In this document: positions 21,520-30,357 of the stretch, in pieces
Layout: every line of letters starts with the position of its first letter
Position numbering within the stretch: position 1 is the first letter of the stretch
Source of the DNA: Pedobacter sp. B4-66
GTDB taxonomy: Bacteria > Bacteroidota > Bacteroidia > Sphingobacteriales > Sphingobacteriaceae
NCBI RefSeq assembly: GCF_018492665.1
Contig: NZ_JAFVME010000003.1
Coordinates: forward strand, 744,001-808,000
DNA length: 64,000 nucleotides
Direction: 5' to 3'
Notes under the pieces: model-generated
What the model was told of the DNA's origin: nothing
Seen by the model: the letters and a program-made list of their open reading frames with translations, nothing else
Database searches by the model: none
Made by a program: the position numbers and the translations under genes

Positions 21520-24500
21520 TTAAAACTTAAAGTTTAAATTAAAGCCCCAACTACGTCTGGTTGGCAAAGAGCCATACTCCAAACCCTGCCCATTTCCATT
21601 GTTGTAATTAGAATCAGGATCTACATTTGGCACATCACTGAAAAGAATAAATGGATTTCGGCTTACTACAGCCACCTGTATATTTCTAACCCCAAATTTT
21701 GCAGAGATTTTTTCTGGGATAGTGTATCCCAAGGTGATCTCACGCATTTTAACATAAGTTCCGGAGTAGATATACGGTCTGGCTACGCCTCCACTTGATA
21801 CAATCTGTGGCCAGTAAACAGACGGATCAACAGCCTTTGTGTTTTTAATAAAATTGCCGTTTTCATCCTTCACAACACCTTCTGGAACCAAGCCCCTCAC
21901 CTTTCCTATTGCCTTCCATTGGTCAAGTGTGTAACCCTGAGCCTGTCTTTCTTCTTCTGATGCAATCCATTCTTCACGTCCGGCTAGGGTTGTATTCAGA
22001 CTACCACGGCTGGCGGCAAATAGATTGGTCATTGAAAACAGGTCTGACCCGAACTTAACATCAATAAGCGCACTTAAACTAAAGTTTTTGAAATAAACGG
22101 TATTACTAACACCACCTGTCCAATCGTAAATCCCTTTACCAACCACTTGTCTTTCGTCGCTTTGTAAAGGCAAAAGTGTTGTCGGATCCAGTATAACATT
22201 TCCATTAGGATCTTTCTGATAGTCGAAAGATAGAATTGAACCATAGTTTTCGCCAGGTTTTGCGATTACTGCAACCCCCATCCATCTGGCCTCTGATAAA
22301 GTTAAAAAAGGTACACCATCGGCCAATGATTCAACTTTATTAATGTTACGAGCAAAATTAAAGCTCACATCCCATTTAAAATCTTTCCTGGCAACCGGGC
22401 TTGCGGTAAGCAATACCTCAATCCCTTTGTTTGAAACCACTCCGGCATTGATCATCCGCGTAGAAAAACCTGAAGAGAAAGGGCTGGGAACATTATTGAT
22501 CTGATCTCTTGACCTTTGGTTATAATAGGTAACATCGAGCCCAATTCTGTTTTCGAAGAATTTTAATTCCGTACCTATTTCCCATGAACGCGTACGGGTT
22601 GGTAATAGATTGGCATTTGGCATTCTGGAGGTATTCAATCCGCCATAAGACATTCCATTAAAAGACAGGGGATTTACAGAATAGTACAAATCCAATAAAT
22701 AAGGGTCAGTATCACTGGCTACCTCAGAAATTGCCGCTCTTAATTTACCCATCGTTAAAATCTTATTGCTTAATTTAAAAGCATCAGAGAAGACGAAACT
22801 TGAAGACAGTGAGGGATAAACATAATCTTTATTTAAAGTAGAGTAAGCATCGTTCCTAACTGTTGCATCTAGATACAAATAACCTTTGTAGCCCACACTA
22901 AGCAAGGCATAAACAGAGTTTAAATTCTTTTTATACGGGACAGGTATAATGCTCTTATCGGTAAAGCTTGTAGGAGTAATTGCATCGGGCACCGTAAGGT
23001 TTGTGAACTGCATAAAGTCAGCATTGTTATGTACTCTTGAAATGCTGCCACCTAAACGTGCTGCCAGATAAAGAGACGGTGTAACCTGTTTTTGACCAGT
23101 AATTAATACATCTGCTTCTGTAGTTACATGCTTTCTATTGATTTGATCTAATGCTCCCGTCACCACCCCAGGTGTTGTTCTGGGACTGAACTTTTCAAAA
23201 TTAATGTAAGTAAGGTCTGTTGATCCACGGCCTTGAATACTCAGCCAGTTAGTGATATCATAGTTCAATTGCAAAGCCCCCAAAAGACGATTCTTTTTTG
23301 TGGTATTCTTCATTTCGTTAATTACCCAATATGGATTTAAACGATATTGACCACCTCCCCATTCGATATAAGACCCGTCAGGGTTTTTGTAGGTTTTGGC
23401 AAACCATGCCTGATCCACATTATTTGCAAGTCCGATGAAAGCATTACCAATATTTCCCGGATCATCAGCTAAAGCAGGACGATTATTTACATTTTCGTCC
23501 ATATAAAAGGCTCTGGCTTCCAGTGAGAGCTTAGAGCCGATTTTTGATGTTCCATTAAAAGTAAAAGAATTTCTTCTAATGCCACTTTCAGGGATGATGT
23601 CGTTATTTCTCAAGTCTGTCGCAGAAAATCTGATAGATGATTTTTCGTTGGCATTACTGAAAGAAACATTATTGGTAAATGTGGTACCTGTTCTAAAAAA
23701 ACCGCCAATGTTGTCTCCAATCTTTTGATAAGGTCTGTAAACATCATCATAAGAGATGACCATAAGGTCAGGATCCAGTCTGGCACCAAAATTATTAAAC
23801 ATCGATGTTTTGGCCTGCAAAGAAGAAGTGTTTATTGTTTGGTTACGGCCCTGTCCGTACAAATACTGATAACCATCAAAGGAAGTCAACTGATTCTCAA
23901 AAGACGCAGTACTGTTTACCTCGATACCAAGATCAGAATTACCTTTCCCTCTCTTAGTTGTAATAATAATAACCCCGTTGGCAGCCCTTGCACCATACAA
24001 AGCTGATGCAGAAGGACCTTTTAACACACTAATTTTATCAATATCGTCTGGGTTTATTGCTGATATGGCATCTCCAAAATCATATCCCTGAGCGTACATT
24101 TCAGAGCCGGTGCCTCCATAATTTGAATTATCAATTGGAACACCATCTACTACGTACAAAGGTTGATTATTCCCCGTAACTGTAGTATTACCCCTAATGA
24201 TGACTCTGGATGATCCGGCTGGACCGCCGGCTGTACTGTTAACTATAAGACCCGCTACTTTTCCTGCTAAAGAATTGATTACGTTCGTTTCTCTAGCTTT
24301 TTTTAATCCTTCGCCGTCTACCTCGGAAACTGCATAACCTAATGACCTTTCTTCCCTTTTAATACCTAAGGCAGTAACTACAGTTTCTTTCAGTTCAAGC
24401 GATTCTTCTTTCAAAACTACAGTTATATTTTTCTGTGATTCAGCGGCAACAATAGCTGTTTGCTGAAAACCCATCATTCTAAACCTAATGATATCGCCTT

Positions 24501-24987
24501 TGTTGGCTGCAATAGAGAACTTCCCATTTTCATTAGTTGAAACTGTTTTATTAGCTGTAACATTAATTACAGAAACTCCAGGAATTGGGATTTTCTTTTC
24601 ATCAGTTACTGTTCCGCTTACTGTAAATTCCACTTTTACAATGACAGGTTTGTAAGATTGGATCATGATCGTCTGTCCGTTGATCTGATATTTGATATTC
24701 ACCTTTTTTGAAATAGCGTCCAGAACATTACTAATTTTCTGCTTTTCAATATTCAGATCAAATCTTGTGTTTACATTTAAATCTAGTGGATTGTAAGAAA
24801 AGTGTACTTCCCCCTGACTTTCTATTTGTTTAAACGCATCCAGGATGGTGGCATTTTCCCATTTAAATGAGTACAATTTTTCCTTGGACTGTGCGTATGC
24901 AGAAGTTGACAGGATTAGAACAACGCATAAGCTTATTTTAAATAAAAGCCCATAAAAGAAATAATAAGATTGTAAGTTTTTTTTCAT
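21520..24987 (-). CDS. susC: SusC/RagA family TonB-linked receptor with STN domain
   Basis: The 1155-residue protein has a signal peptide ending at AYAQ (about residue 32), an STN domain (about 45-100), a carboxypeptidase regulatory-like domain (about 120-195), a plug with the SusC signature LNSLAGKVAGL-like segment (INSLAGKVAGLIVN) and RVIIRGNTT, YVVDGVPID, and a beta-barrel ending in the aromatic NLNFKF. It imports oligosaccharides with TonB energy. The STN domain predicts trans-envelope signalling to the FecR protein encoded just upstream. The gene order fecR-susC-susD-GH18 defines the locus as a PUL. Confidence 0.95.
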   Translation of the reverse strand: MKKNLQSYYFFYGLLFKISLCVVLILSTSAYAQSKEKLYSFKWENATILDAFKQIESQGEVHFSYNPLDLNVNTRFDLNIEKQKISNVLDAISKKVNIKYQINGQTIMIQSYKPVIVKVEFTVSGTVTDEKKIPIPGVSVINVTANKTVSTNENGKFSIAANKGDIIRFRMMGFQQTAIVAAESQKNITVVLKEESLELKETVVTALGIKREERSLGYAVSEVDGEGLKKARETNVINSLAGKVAGLIVNSTAGGPAGSSRVIIRGNTTVTGNNQPLYVVDGVPIDNSNYGGTGSEMYAQGYDFGDAISAINPDDIDKISVLKGPSASALYGARAANGVIIITTKRGKGNSDLGIEVNSTASFENQLTSFDGYQYLYGQGRNQTINTSSLQAKTSMFNNFGARLDPDLMVISYDDVYRPYQKIGDNIGGFFRTGTTFTNNVSFSNANEKSSIRFSATDLRNNDIIPESGIRRNSFTFNGTSKIGSKLSLEARAFYMDENVNNRPALADDPGNIGNAFIGLANNVDQAWFAKTYKNPDGSYIEWGGGQYRLNPYWVINEMKNTTKKNRLLGALQLNYDITNWLSIQGRGSTDLTYINFEKFSPRTTPGVVTGALDQINRKHVTTEADVLITGQKQVTPSLYLAARLGGSISRVHNNADFMQFTNLTVPDAITPTSFTDKSIIPVPYKKNLNSVYALLSVGYKGYLYLDATVRNDAYSTLNKDYVYPSLSSSFVFSDAFKLSNKILTMGKLRAAISEVASDTDPYLLDLYYSVNPLSFNGMSYGGLNTSRMPNANLLPTRTRSWEIGTELKFFENRIGLDVTYYNQRSRDQINNVPSPFSSGFSTRMINAGVVSNKGIEVLLTASPVARKDFKWDVSFNFARNINKVESLADGVPFLTLSEARWMGVAVIAKPGENYGSILSFDYQKDPNGNVILDPTTLLPLQSDERQVVGKGIYDWTGGVSNTVYFKNFSLSALIDVKFGSDLFSMTNLFAASRGSLNTTLAGREEWIASEEERQAQGYTLDQWKAIGKVRGLVPEGVVKDENGNFIKNTKAVDPSVYWPQIVSSGGVARPYIYSGTYVKMREITLGYTIPEKISAKFGVRNIQVAVVSRNPFILFSDVPNVDPDSNYNNGNGQGLEYGSLPTRRSWGFNLNFKF

Positions 24988-25017
24988 ATTGTTTGGTTTG
25001 GTTTAGGTTGTTTATTT

Positions 25018-26067
25018 TTAGAATGCAATTGTCACAGTATCATTTTTTATGGTGTAAGTGAAGTGGTTAGCAAATCCGATAGCGTCGAGCACATCGGTAA
25101 GGTTCTCATTTTTAAATTGACCGGTAAAGGCAATTGGCTTTTTAGGTTGCTTTTCTGTTATGATCTCAACCCCGTAGATTTCCTTTAAAACCGACTTTAT
25201 GTCTTTTAGAGATGCCATTGAAAAAACAAGCTTACGATCAGCCCAGTTCTCTACTTTCTGTAGGTCGAAGTTTGACTTTGTAAACTTGTTCTGTGCCTCC
25301 AGCACTTCGACCTGTTCACCAGGAATCAATTCAACTTTATTTGTAATTTCTTGATCATTAACAGTCCCAACGCTAACTTTACCAGTTGTTAGCATTATAG
25401 ACGTAGAAGTATGCATTTTGTAATTGTTGATTTTAAAAGATGTACCTAAAGCAGTAGTTGCAGTTTTACCCGAAATAACAATAAAAGGTTTATTCTTATT
25501 TTTAGCAACGCTAAAATGAGCTTCTCCATCTATCCATAAAACACGATTGTGCTCATTATAATTGTCATCTATTTTAAGTATTGATAAACTATTCAACAAC
25601 ACAATACTTCCGTCGGAAAGCGTTATCGATTTCCGTTCATTATACCCCGTTTTAATTGCCGAATTTTTACTGTATTCATTGTAAATAGGAACAGTGGTGC
25701 TATAATCCTTCTTATTCATTAATGCATAAACACCTATACAGATTAAAATTGCAGCTGCGGATGAGAACCAAAATGTCCCACTTTTCAAACGAATGGTTTT
25801 TACAGGTGTGTGTTCAGATTCTGATATCTGTAAATGCTCAATAGATGATTTAAGTTTAGAAAGTTCCCTCTCCTTTTCCTGTGGATCAATTTTTACAGAA
25901 AGTAAAAAGAAAAGAGATTCAGCTTGATGTATTTTCTCAGAAAGTTCAGGATTCTGATTAAGGAGATTTTCCCAGAACACTATATCTTCCTGGTTGTCGC
26001 GCAAACAAAATTTAACAAAACTTTCGTCAGTCAGAAAGTCCTCAATAGTATATAATGAATAATCCAT
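25018..26067 (-). CDS. FecR family anti-sigma factor of the PUL
   Basis: The 349-residue protein has a cytoplasmic N-terminus, one membrane helix (about 98-117), a FecR domain (about 140-240, with LSDGSIVLLNSLSILKI and WIDGEAHFSVAKN) and a C-terminal DUF4974 domain. It lies 30 bases before susC, whose STN domain should contact it. No sigma gene is adjacent upstream; the closest unpaired sigma gene is convergent at the other end of the locus (15736-16332). The 111-base gap before it must hold the PUL promoter, but no clear -7 box was found there. Confidence 0.92.
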   Translation of the reverse strand: MDYSLYTIEDFLTDESFVKFCLRDNQEDIVFWENLLNQNPELSEKIHQAESLFFLLSVKIDPQEKERELSKLKSSIEHLQISESEHTPVKTIRLKSGTFWFSSAAAILICIGVYALMNKKDYSTTVPIYNEYSKNSAIKTGYNERKSITLSDGSIVLLNSLSILKIDDNYNEHNRVLWIDGEAHFSVAKNKNKPFIVISGKTATTALGTSFKINNYKMHTSTSIMLTTGKVSVGTVNDQEITNKVELIPGEQVEVLEAQNKFTKSNFDLQKVENWADRKLVFSMASLKDIKSVLKEIYGVEIITEKQPKKPIAFTGQFKNENLTDVLDAIGFANHFTYTIKNDTVTIAF

Positions 26068-26178
26068 TTTTATCGTCTATAATTGATTTACAGACATAAG
26101 TGTATGGAGATTCCATTTTTTACCAAATGAATTTAATAAAAAATTATAAAACACTGACTATAAGTAGATTATTTTATT

Positions 26179-27453
26179 CTACTCGAACCGTTTAAAGTAG
26201 GCTTTTTCCAGCATTTCCCTATGGTCAGGATGTGCAAGTTCAGTTAATGCTTTAGCTCTTTGTTTGAGGCTCTTACCAAACAAATTTACAATTCCATATT
26301 CAGTTACAACCCAGTGAACATGGCCTCGGGTAGTAACAACACCAGCCCCCTCCTTGAGAAACGGAACGATTCTGCTGATACCTTTATGTGTTTGAGAAGG
26401 AAGTGCGATAATCGGTTTTCCTCCTTCGGATAGAGATGCGCCACGCATAAAGTCCATTTGACCTCCTATACCAGAATATTGATAAGTTCCGATAGAATCT
26501 GCACAAACCTGGCCAGTCAGATCTAATTCAATAGCACTATTTATTGCTGTTGCTTTCACATTCTGTCTAATGATACTCGTGTCATTTACATAACCAATAT
26601 TCATGACACGAATAGTGGGGTTATCATCAACAAAATCATAAAGCTTTCGTGTTCCTGTTATAAATGAGGTGACAGATCTATCACGATTCAATTTTTTTTG
26701 ACTGTTATTAATCACCCCTTTATTTATAAGCTCAATGATCCCATCAGAAAACATTTCAGTATGCAGGCCAAGGTTTTTATGCCCACCAAGATTTTTGAGT
26801 ACCTGATCAGGAATACTTCCTATCCCTAGTTGTAATGTTGCCCCATCTTCAACAAGAGATGCCACATTATATCCAATCTTACCGACAACATCATTGGCAT
26901 CAAAAGAATAATCCACTTCTGGCAATTCAGCGTCATGATGCACCAAAGCAGCTAATTTATCTACATGAATAAAGCTTTCTCCATGCGTTCTGGGCATTCG
27001 GTTATTTACCTGCGCAATCACAATCTTAGCAGTGTCAACTGCGGCTTTTGCAATATCAACAGAAGTTCCCAAAGAACAGTAACCATGCTTGTCGGGAGGA
27101 GATACTTGAATAAGTGCTACATCTATTGGTAAAATATTTCCGTAAAATAACTGTGGAATTTGGCTCAAAAAGATAGGGACATAATCTCCCCTATTACTAT
27201 TAGCTACTGATCGGGTTGCTGCAGAAACAAATAAAGAATTGAAAAAGAATGATTTGCGATACTCTGGCAAATCAAAATTAACATCTCCTAAAGTCGTAAT
27301 ACTTGCCAGCTCAACATTCTCAAGTTCAGTATGTCTATTTAGCATCGCTTTAACCAGACAAACCGGGGTTGCCGCACCACCATGAATAAAAACTCTATTT
27401 CCCGATGTGATCAATTTGACTGCCTCGGCAGCTTCAATACTCTGTAACTTCAT
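26179..27453 (-). CDS. Acetyl-CoA hydrolase/transferase family protein (4-hydroxybutyrate CoA-transferase-like)
   Basis: This 424-residue enzyme belongs to the class I CoA-transferase family: IHGGAATP near the N-terminus, a glycine-rich CoA-binding segment LGIGSIPDQVL, a HTEMFSDG stretch that probably holds the catalytic glutamate, and GIGGQMDFMRGA near the C-terminus. Members move CoA between acyl groups such as acetyl, propionyl, butyryl or 4-hydroxybutyryl and carboxylates. The exact substrates are not determinable. It is probably transcribed alone, 111 bases upstream of the PUL and not part of it. Confidence 0.88.
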   Translation of the reverse strand: MKLQSIEAAEAVKLITSGNRVFIHGGAATPVCLVKAMLNRHTELENVELASITTLGDVNFDLPEYRKSFFFNSLFVSAATRSVANSNRGDYVPIFLSQIPQLFYGNILPIDVALIQVSPPDKHGYCSLGTSVDIAKAAVDTAKIVIAQVNNRMPRTHGESFIHVDKLAALVHHDAELPEVDYSFDANDVVGKIGYNVASLVEDGATLQLGIGSIPDQVLKNLGGHKNLGLHTEMFSDGIIELINKGVINNSQKKLNRDRSVTSFITGTRKLYDFVDDNPTIRVMNIGYVNDTSIIRQNVKATAINSAIELDLTGQVCADSIGTYQYSGIGGQMDFMRGASLSEGGKPIIALPSQTHKGISRIVPFLKEGAGVVTTRGHVHWVVTEYGIVNLFGKSLKQRAKALTELAHPDHREMLEKAYFKRFE

Positions 27454-27846
27454 ATTATACCATTAATTTATCCTGATACACTGATTAAATGCTTTAAGTT
27501 AACTAATTAATCATTAACCTGCTAGAATCCATTTCATCCAGTGAAGTAAGTTGAAAATTATTGACTAAAAGTAAATATCAATCATTCTTGAAATAATGAT
27601 GAATCTTAGTTGAAAACCTGATCTTCATCACCACTGTAACGGATATATTATAATATTCAAAAAAGAGGATGTCCAAAAAGGCAAGATGGTCATCCTGAAT
27701 TTATTTCAGAAATCAGGGAATAACTTAACCTTGTAACTGTCAAATTTTCAATTTAAGAGCTTCTATAAAGAATCATCCAGCAAAAAATACGTACCTTGAA
27801 ACAGTCACCACCAACATAGCTACCTAATAGCAACAAGAAAAACAAA
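27454..27846. other. Intergenic region with a repeat half-copy
   Basis: No gene is supported here. The stretch at 27689-27710 matches 21 of 22 bases of the left arm of the inverted repeat at 42613-42699, and the right arm is missing or decayed (a short TCAGG remnant follows). The rest is AT-rich sequence containing the divergent promoters of the CoA-transferase and Imm22-like genes. Confidence 0.6.
27689..27710. repeat. Single-arm copy of the dispersed inverted repeat
   Basis: These 22 bases differ by one base (C for T) from 42615-42636, the left arm of the perfect inverted repeat between convergent genes near 42.6 kb. The element here lacks the long complementary arm. Confidence 0.6.
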
Positions 27847-28284
27847 ATGGCAGAGCAACGCATCCACATTTGGGCAGGAATGTCACAAAATAAAACCGAA
27901 GAACAGTTCTACAAATATTTTGATCAGAGCAAATTCCTGAAAGACAGCCATAACTTCAATACCGATGACGCTTACCCAAGAGATGCGCCAGACTTTAACC
28001 TTCGATCACAGTTCAGCAAAGATATTGACAAACAGTATGACTACGATGCAGATTGGATTACCATTTACCATGGTAGGAAAAGAATCAGCATCCAGGCTGC
28101 TATAGAAGAACTACCCGTTTGGGATGATCAAACAGAAGTAGACATCTACCAAGCCTGTATCAGTAAAGGCATATCTACAGTAAATTGTATCCTTTGTTAC
28201 GCTGATGATGAACTTAACATAGAGAATCCGCTCGAAAACTATAACGATATGGTTTACATAGGTAGCTTTAACAACCCTAACTAA
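27847..28284 (+). CDS. Imm22-like immunity protein
   Basis: The 145-residue acidic protein begins RIHIWAGMSQNKTEEQFYKYF and continues with FSKDIDKQYDYDADWITIYH, which resembles the immunity 22 family (opening HIW-G-F followed by an acidic D-E-D segment). Such proteins protect a cell against a polymorphic toxin made by itself or by kin. No toxin gene is next to it, so it would be an orphan immunity gene. Its stop codon at 28282-28284 abuts the ATG of the beta-lactamase gene, which implies joint transcription. The family call is by recall of its motif and is not certain. Confidence 0.6.
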   Translation: MAEQRIHIWAGMSQNKTEEQFYKYFDQSKFLKDSHNFNTDDAYPRDAPDFNLRSQFSKDIDKQYDYDADWITIYHGRKRISIQAAIEELPVWDDQTEVDIYQACISKGISTVNCILCYADDELNIENPLENYNDMVYIGSFNNPN

Positions 28285-29184
28285 ATGATTAAAAAACTTC
28301 TATTTCTCTGCTTCGTACTTGTAGTTGTTTCTTTTCACAGTATCGCTCAGAAAAAACACCTAAGGACACAAATAAAACAAGTGATTGCCCACAGAAAAGC
28401 CGATGTAGGTGTTTCTGTTTATGGAATTGAAAGTAAAGACACTATTACTGTGAATGGCAACAAGCACTACCCAATGCAGAGTGTTTTTAAATTTCATATT
28501 GCAATGGCCGTTTTGAACCAGGTAGATAAAGGAAAATTAAGCCTGTCACAAAAAATCCACATCAAAAAAAGTGAACTATTACCCAATACCTGGAGCCCCA
28601 TCCGCGATGCTCACCCTAATGGAAATGTAGACTTACCCCTTTCCGAAATCATCAAATACACTGTTGCGCAAAGTGACAATAACGGCTGCGACATCCTGAT
28701 GAGACTGATTGGAGGCCCAAAACCTATCAATGATTATATACATAGTCTCGGAGTTAAGGATGTGGCTATCCAAGCCAATGAAGAAGAAATGCATAAGGAA
28801 TGGGATGTGCAGTTTTTGAACTGGAGTACGCCAAAAGCTGTTACGGAACTTCTAACAACGTTTTACACAAAAAAAGTACTATCGAAAACCAGCTTTAACT
28901 TCTTATGGAAAACCATGGTAGAAACCTCTACAGGTACCAACAGACTTAAAGGGCAATTACCAAAGGGAACAATTGTTGGTCACAAAACTGGTACCTCTGG
29001 TACAAATAAGCAAGGTGTTACTTCGGCAATTAATGACGTCGGTATTGTAAAATTACCAAATGGAAAACATTATGCAATAGCTGTTTTCGTTTGTAACACA
29101 CGAGAAAATGAAGCCACAAATGAAAAGATTATTTCAGATATTTCAAAGCTTGTATGGGACTACTTCATCAACAATTCCAAATAA
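28285..29184 (+). CDS. Class A beta-lactamase, probably subclass A2
   Basis: The 299-residue periplasmic enzyme has a signal peptide (about 1-21, ending SIAQ) and all class A motifs: the nucleophile S66-V-F-K69, the S130-D-N132 loop, an omega-loop acid within NEEEMH (E166-E168) and K234-T-G236. The sequence around the SDN loop and omega loop resembles the Bacteroidota subclass A2 enzymes (CepA/PER-like). It hydrolyses beta-lactams; the spectrum cannot be predicted safely. It starts immediately after the Imm22-like stop codon and is likely translated from the same mRNA. Confidence 0.92.
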   Translation: MIKKLLFLCFVLVVVSFHSIAQKKHLRTQIKQVIAHRKADVGVSVYGIESKDTITVNGNKHYPMQSVFKFHIAMAVLNQVDKGKLSLSQKIHIKKSELLPNTWSPIRDAHPNGNVDLPLSEIIKYTVAQSDNNGCDILMRLIGGPKPINDYIHSLGVKDVAIQANEEEMHKEWDVQFLNWSTPKAVTELLTTFYTKKVLSKTSFNFLWKTMVETSTGTNRLKGQLPKGTIVGHKTGTSGTNKQGVTSAINDVGIVKLPNGKHYAIAVFVCNTRENEATNEKIISDISKLVWDYFINNSK

Positions 29185-29209
29185 GCCGGGGCTAACAATG
29201 ATTTTTGCG

Positions 29210-29217
29210 TAATTTTG
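29210..29217 (+). promoter_or_regulatory. -7 promoter box for the helicase gene
   Basis: TAATTTTG is an exact TAnnTTTG match placed 18 bases before the ATG at 29236. It covers the in-frame alternative start near 29215, so translation from there is unlikely. Confidence 0.55.
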
Positions 29218-29235
29218 CACAAAATATCAAGTAAT

Positions 29236-30357
29236 ATGTCTTTTACCGCCTTAGGCTTATCTCCTGCTTTATTAAAAGCATTAACAAATCAGAACTTCGC
29301 AGTACCTACTCCTGTTCAACAAGCAGCTATACCAGCCATCTTAAATAAAAAGGATATATTGGGTATAGCCAAAACAGGTTCTGGAAAAACTGCGGGCTAT
29401 GTTTTGCCACTTTTAACAAATTTACAAGAAACAGCAGGAGTAAAAAATCGCCACGCGAATGTATTGGTTTTAGTACCTACACGTGAGCTTGCCGAACAGG
29501 TAAAAGATGTTTTCCAATCCTTTAGTAAAGCACTTCCTCAGCAGATTAAAACATTAGCTGTATACGGTGGTGTTTCTATTAACCCGCAAATGATGGCTAT
29601 GCAGGGCGTAAATGTTCTTGTTGCTACACCAGGAAGACTATTAGAATTAGTAGCTTCTAATGCCGTACATTTATCTAGTATTGAAACATTGGTATTAGAC
29701 GAGGCTGATAAGATGCTTAATTTAGGTTTTAAAGAAGAGGTAAACAAAATTATTGCCCTGTTACCAGAAAAGCGTCAGAACTTATTATTTTCTGCTACAC
29801 TAAGTCCTGATATTGAGAACATCCACCAAATTTTGCTACATGATCCAGTAGTGATCAAAATTGAAGCTGAGGAAGATACACTAGACACAATCAACCAGGT
29901 GGCTTATATCGTTTCTGATGAAAAGAAAGGTCCTTTTTTGCGCTATCTGATTAACCATCATGAGATGAAACAAGTATTGGTATTTACGTCCTCTACTCAC
30001 CAAGCTGATGCTGTGGTTAACAAGCTTCGCAAAAATAACATTGATGCAAAAGCGATTCACAGTAAGAAAAGTCAGGGTTCCAGAACCGAGTCTTTGTATC
30101 TTTTTAAATCGGGCAAACTTAGGGTATTGGTGGCCACAGATTTAATGGCCAGAGGGATTGACATTAATTTCCTGCCTTTTGTGATTAACTATGAATTGCC
30201 ACGATCACCAAAAGATTATGTTCACAGAATTGGTAGAACCGGCCGTGCAGAGGCCCCTGGTGATGCAATTTCGCTGGTTAGCCCAAATGAGCTCCATCAC
30301 TTTGAGGTAATCCAGAAAAAGATGGGCAAGAAAGTAAAAACTAGCTACCCGGAATAA
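29236..30357 (+). CDS. DEAD-box ATP-dependent RNA helicase (RhlE-like)
   Basis: The 373-residue protein is close to the minimal DEAD-box core. It shows the Q motif (TPVQQAAIP), motif I AKTGSGKT, motif Ia PTRELAEQ, motif Ib TPGR, motif II DEAD, motif III SAT, and motif VI HRIGRTGRAE. It unwinds short RNA duplexes, with likely roles in ribosome assembly or mRNA decay, particularly in the cold. The C-terminal extension is very short, unlike many RhlE paralogues. Its 3' end overlaps the convergent sugar dehydrogenase gene by 17 bases. Confidence 0.93.
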   Translation: MSFTALGLSPALLKALTNQNFAVPTPVQQAAIPAILNKKDILGIAKTGSGKTAGYVLPLLTNLQETAGVKNRHANVLVLVPTRELAEQVKDVFQSFSKALPQQIKTLAVYGGVSINPQMMAMQGVNVLVATPGRLLELVASNAVHLSSIETLVLDEADKMLNLGFKEEVNKIIALLPEKRQNLLFSATLSPDIENIHQILLHDPVVIKIEAEEDTLDTINQVAYIVSDEKKGPFLRYLINHHEMKQVLVFTSSTHQADAVVNKLRKNNIDAKAIHSKKSQGSRTESLYLFKSGKLRVLVATDLMARGIDINFLPFVINYELPRSPKDYVHRIGRTGRAEAPGDAISLVSPNELHHFEVIQKKMGKKVKTSYPE

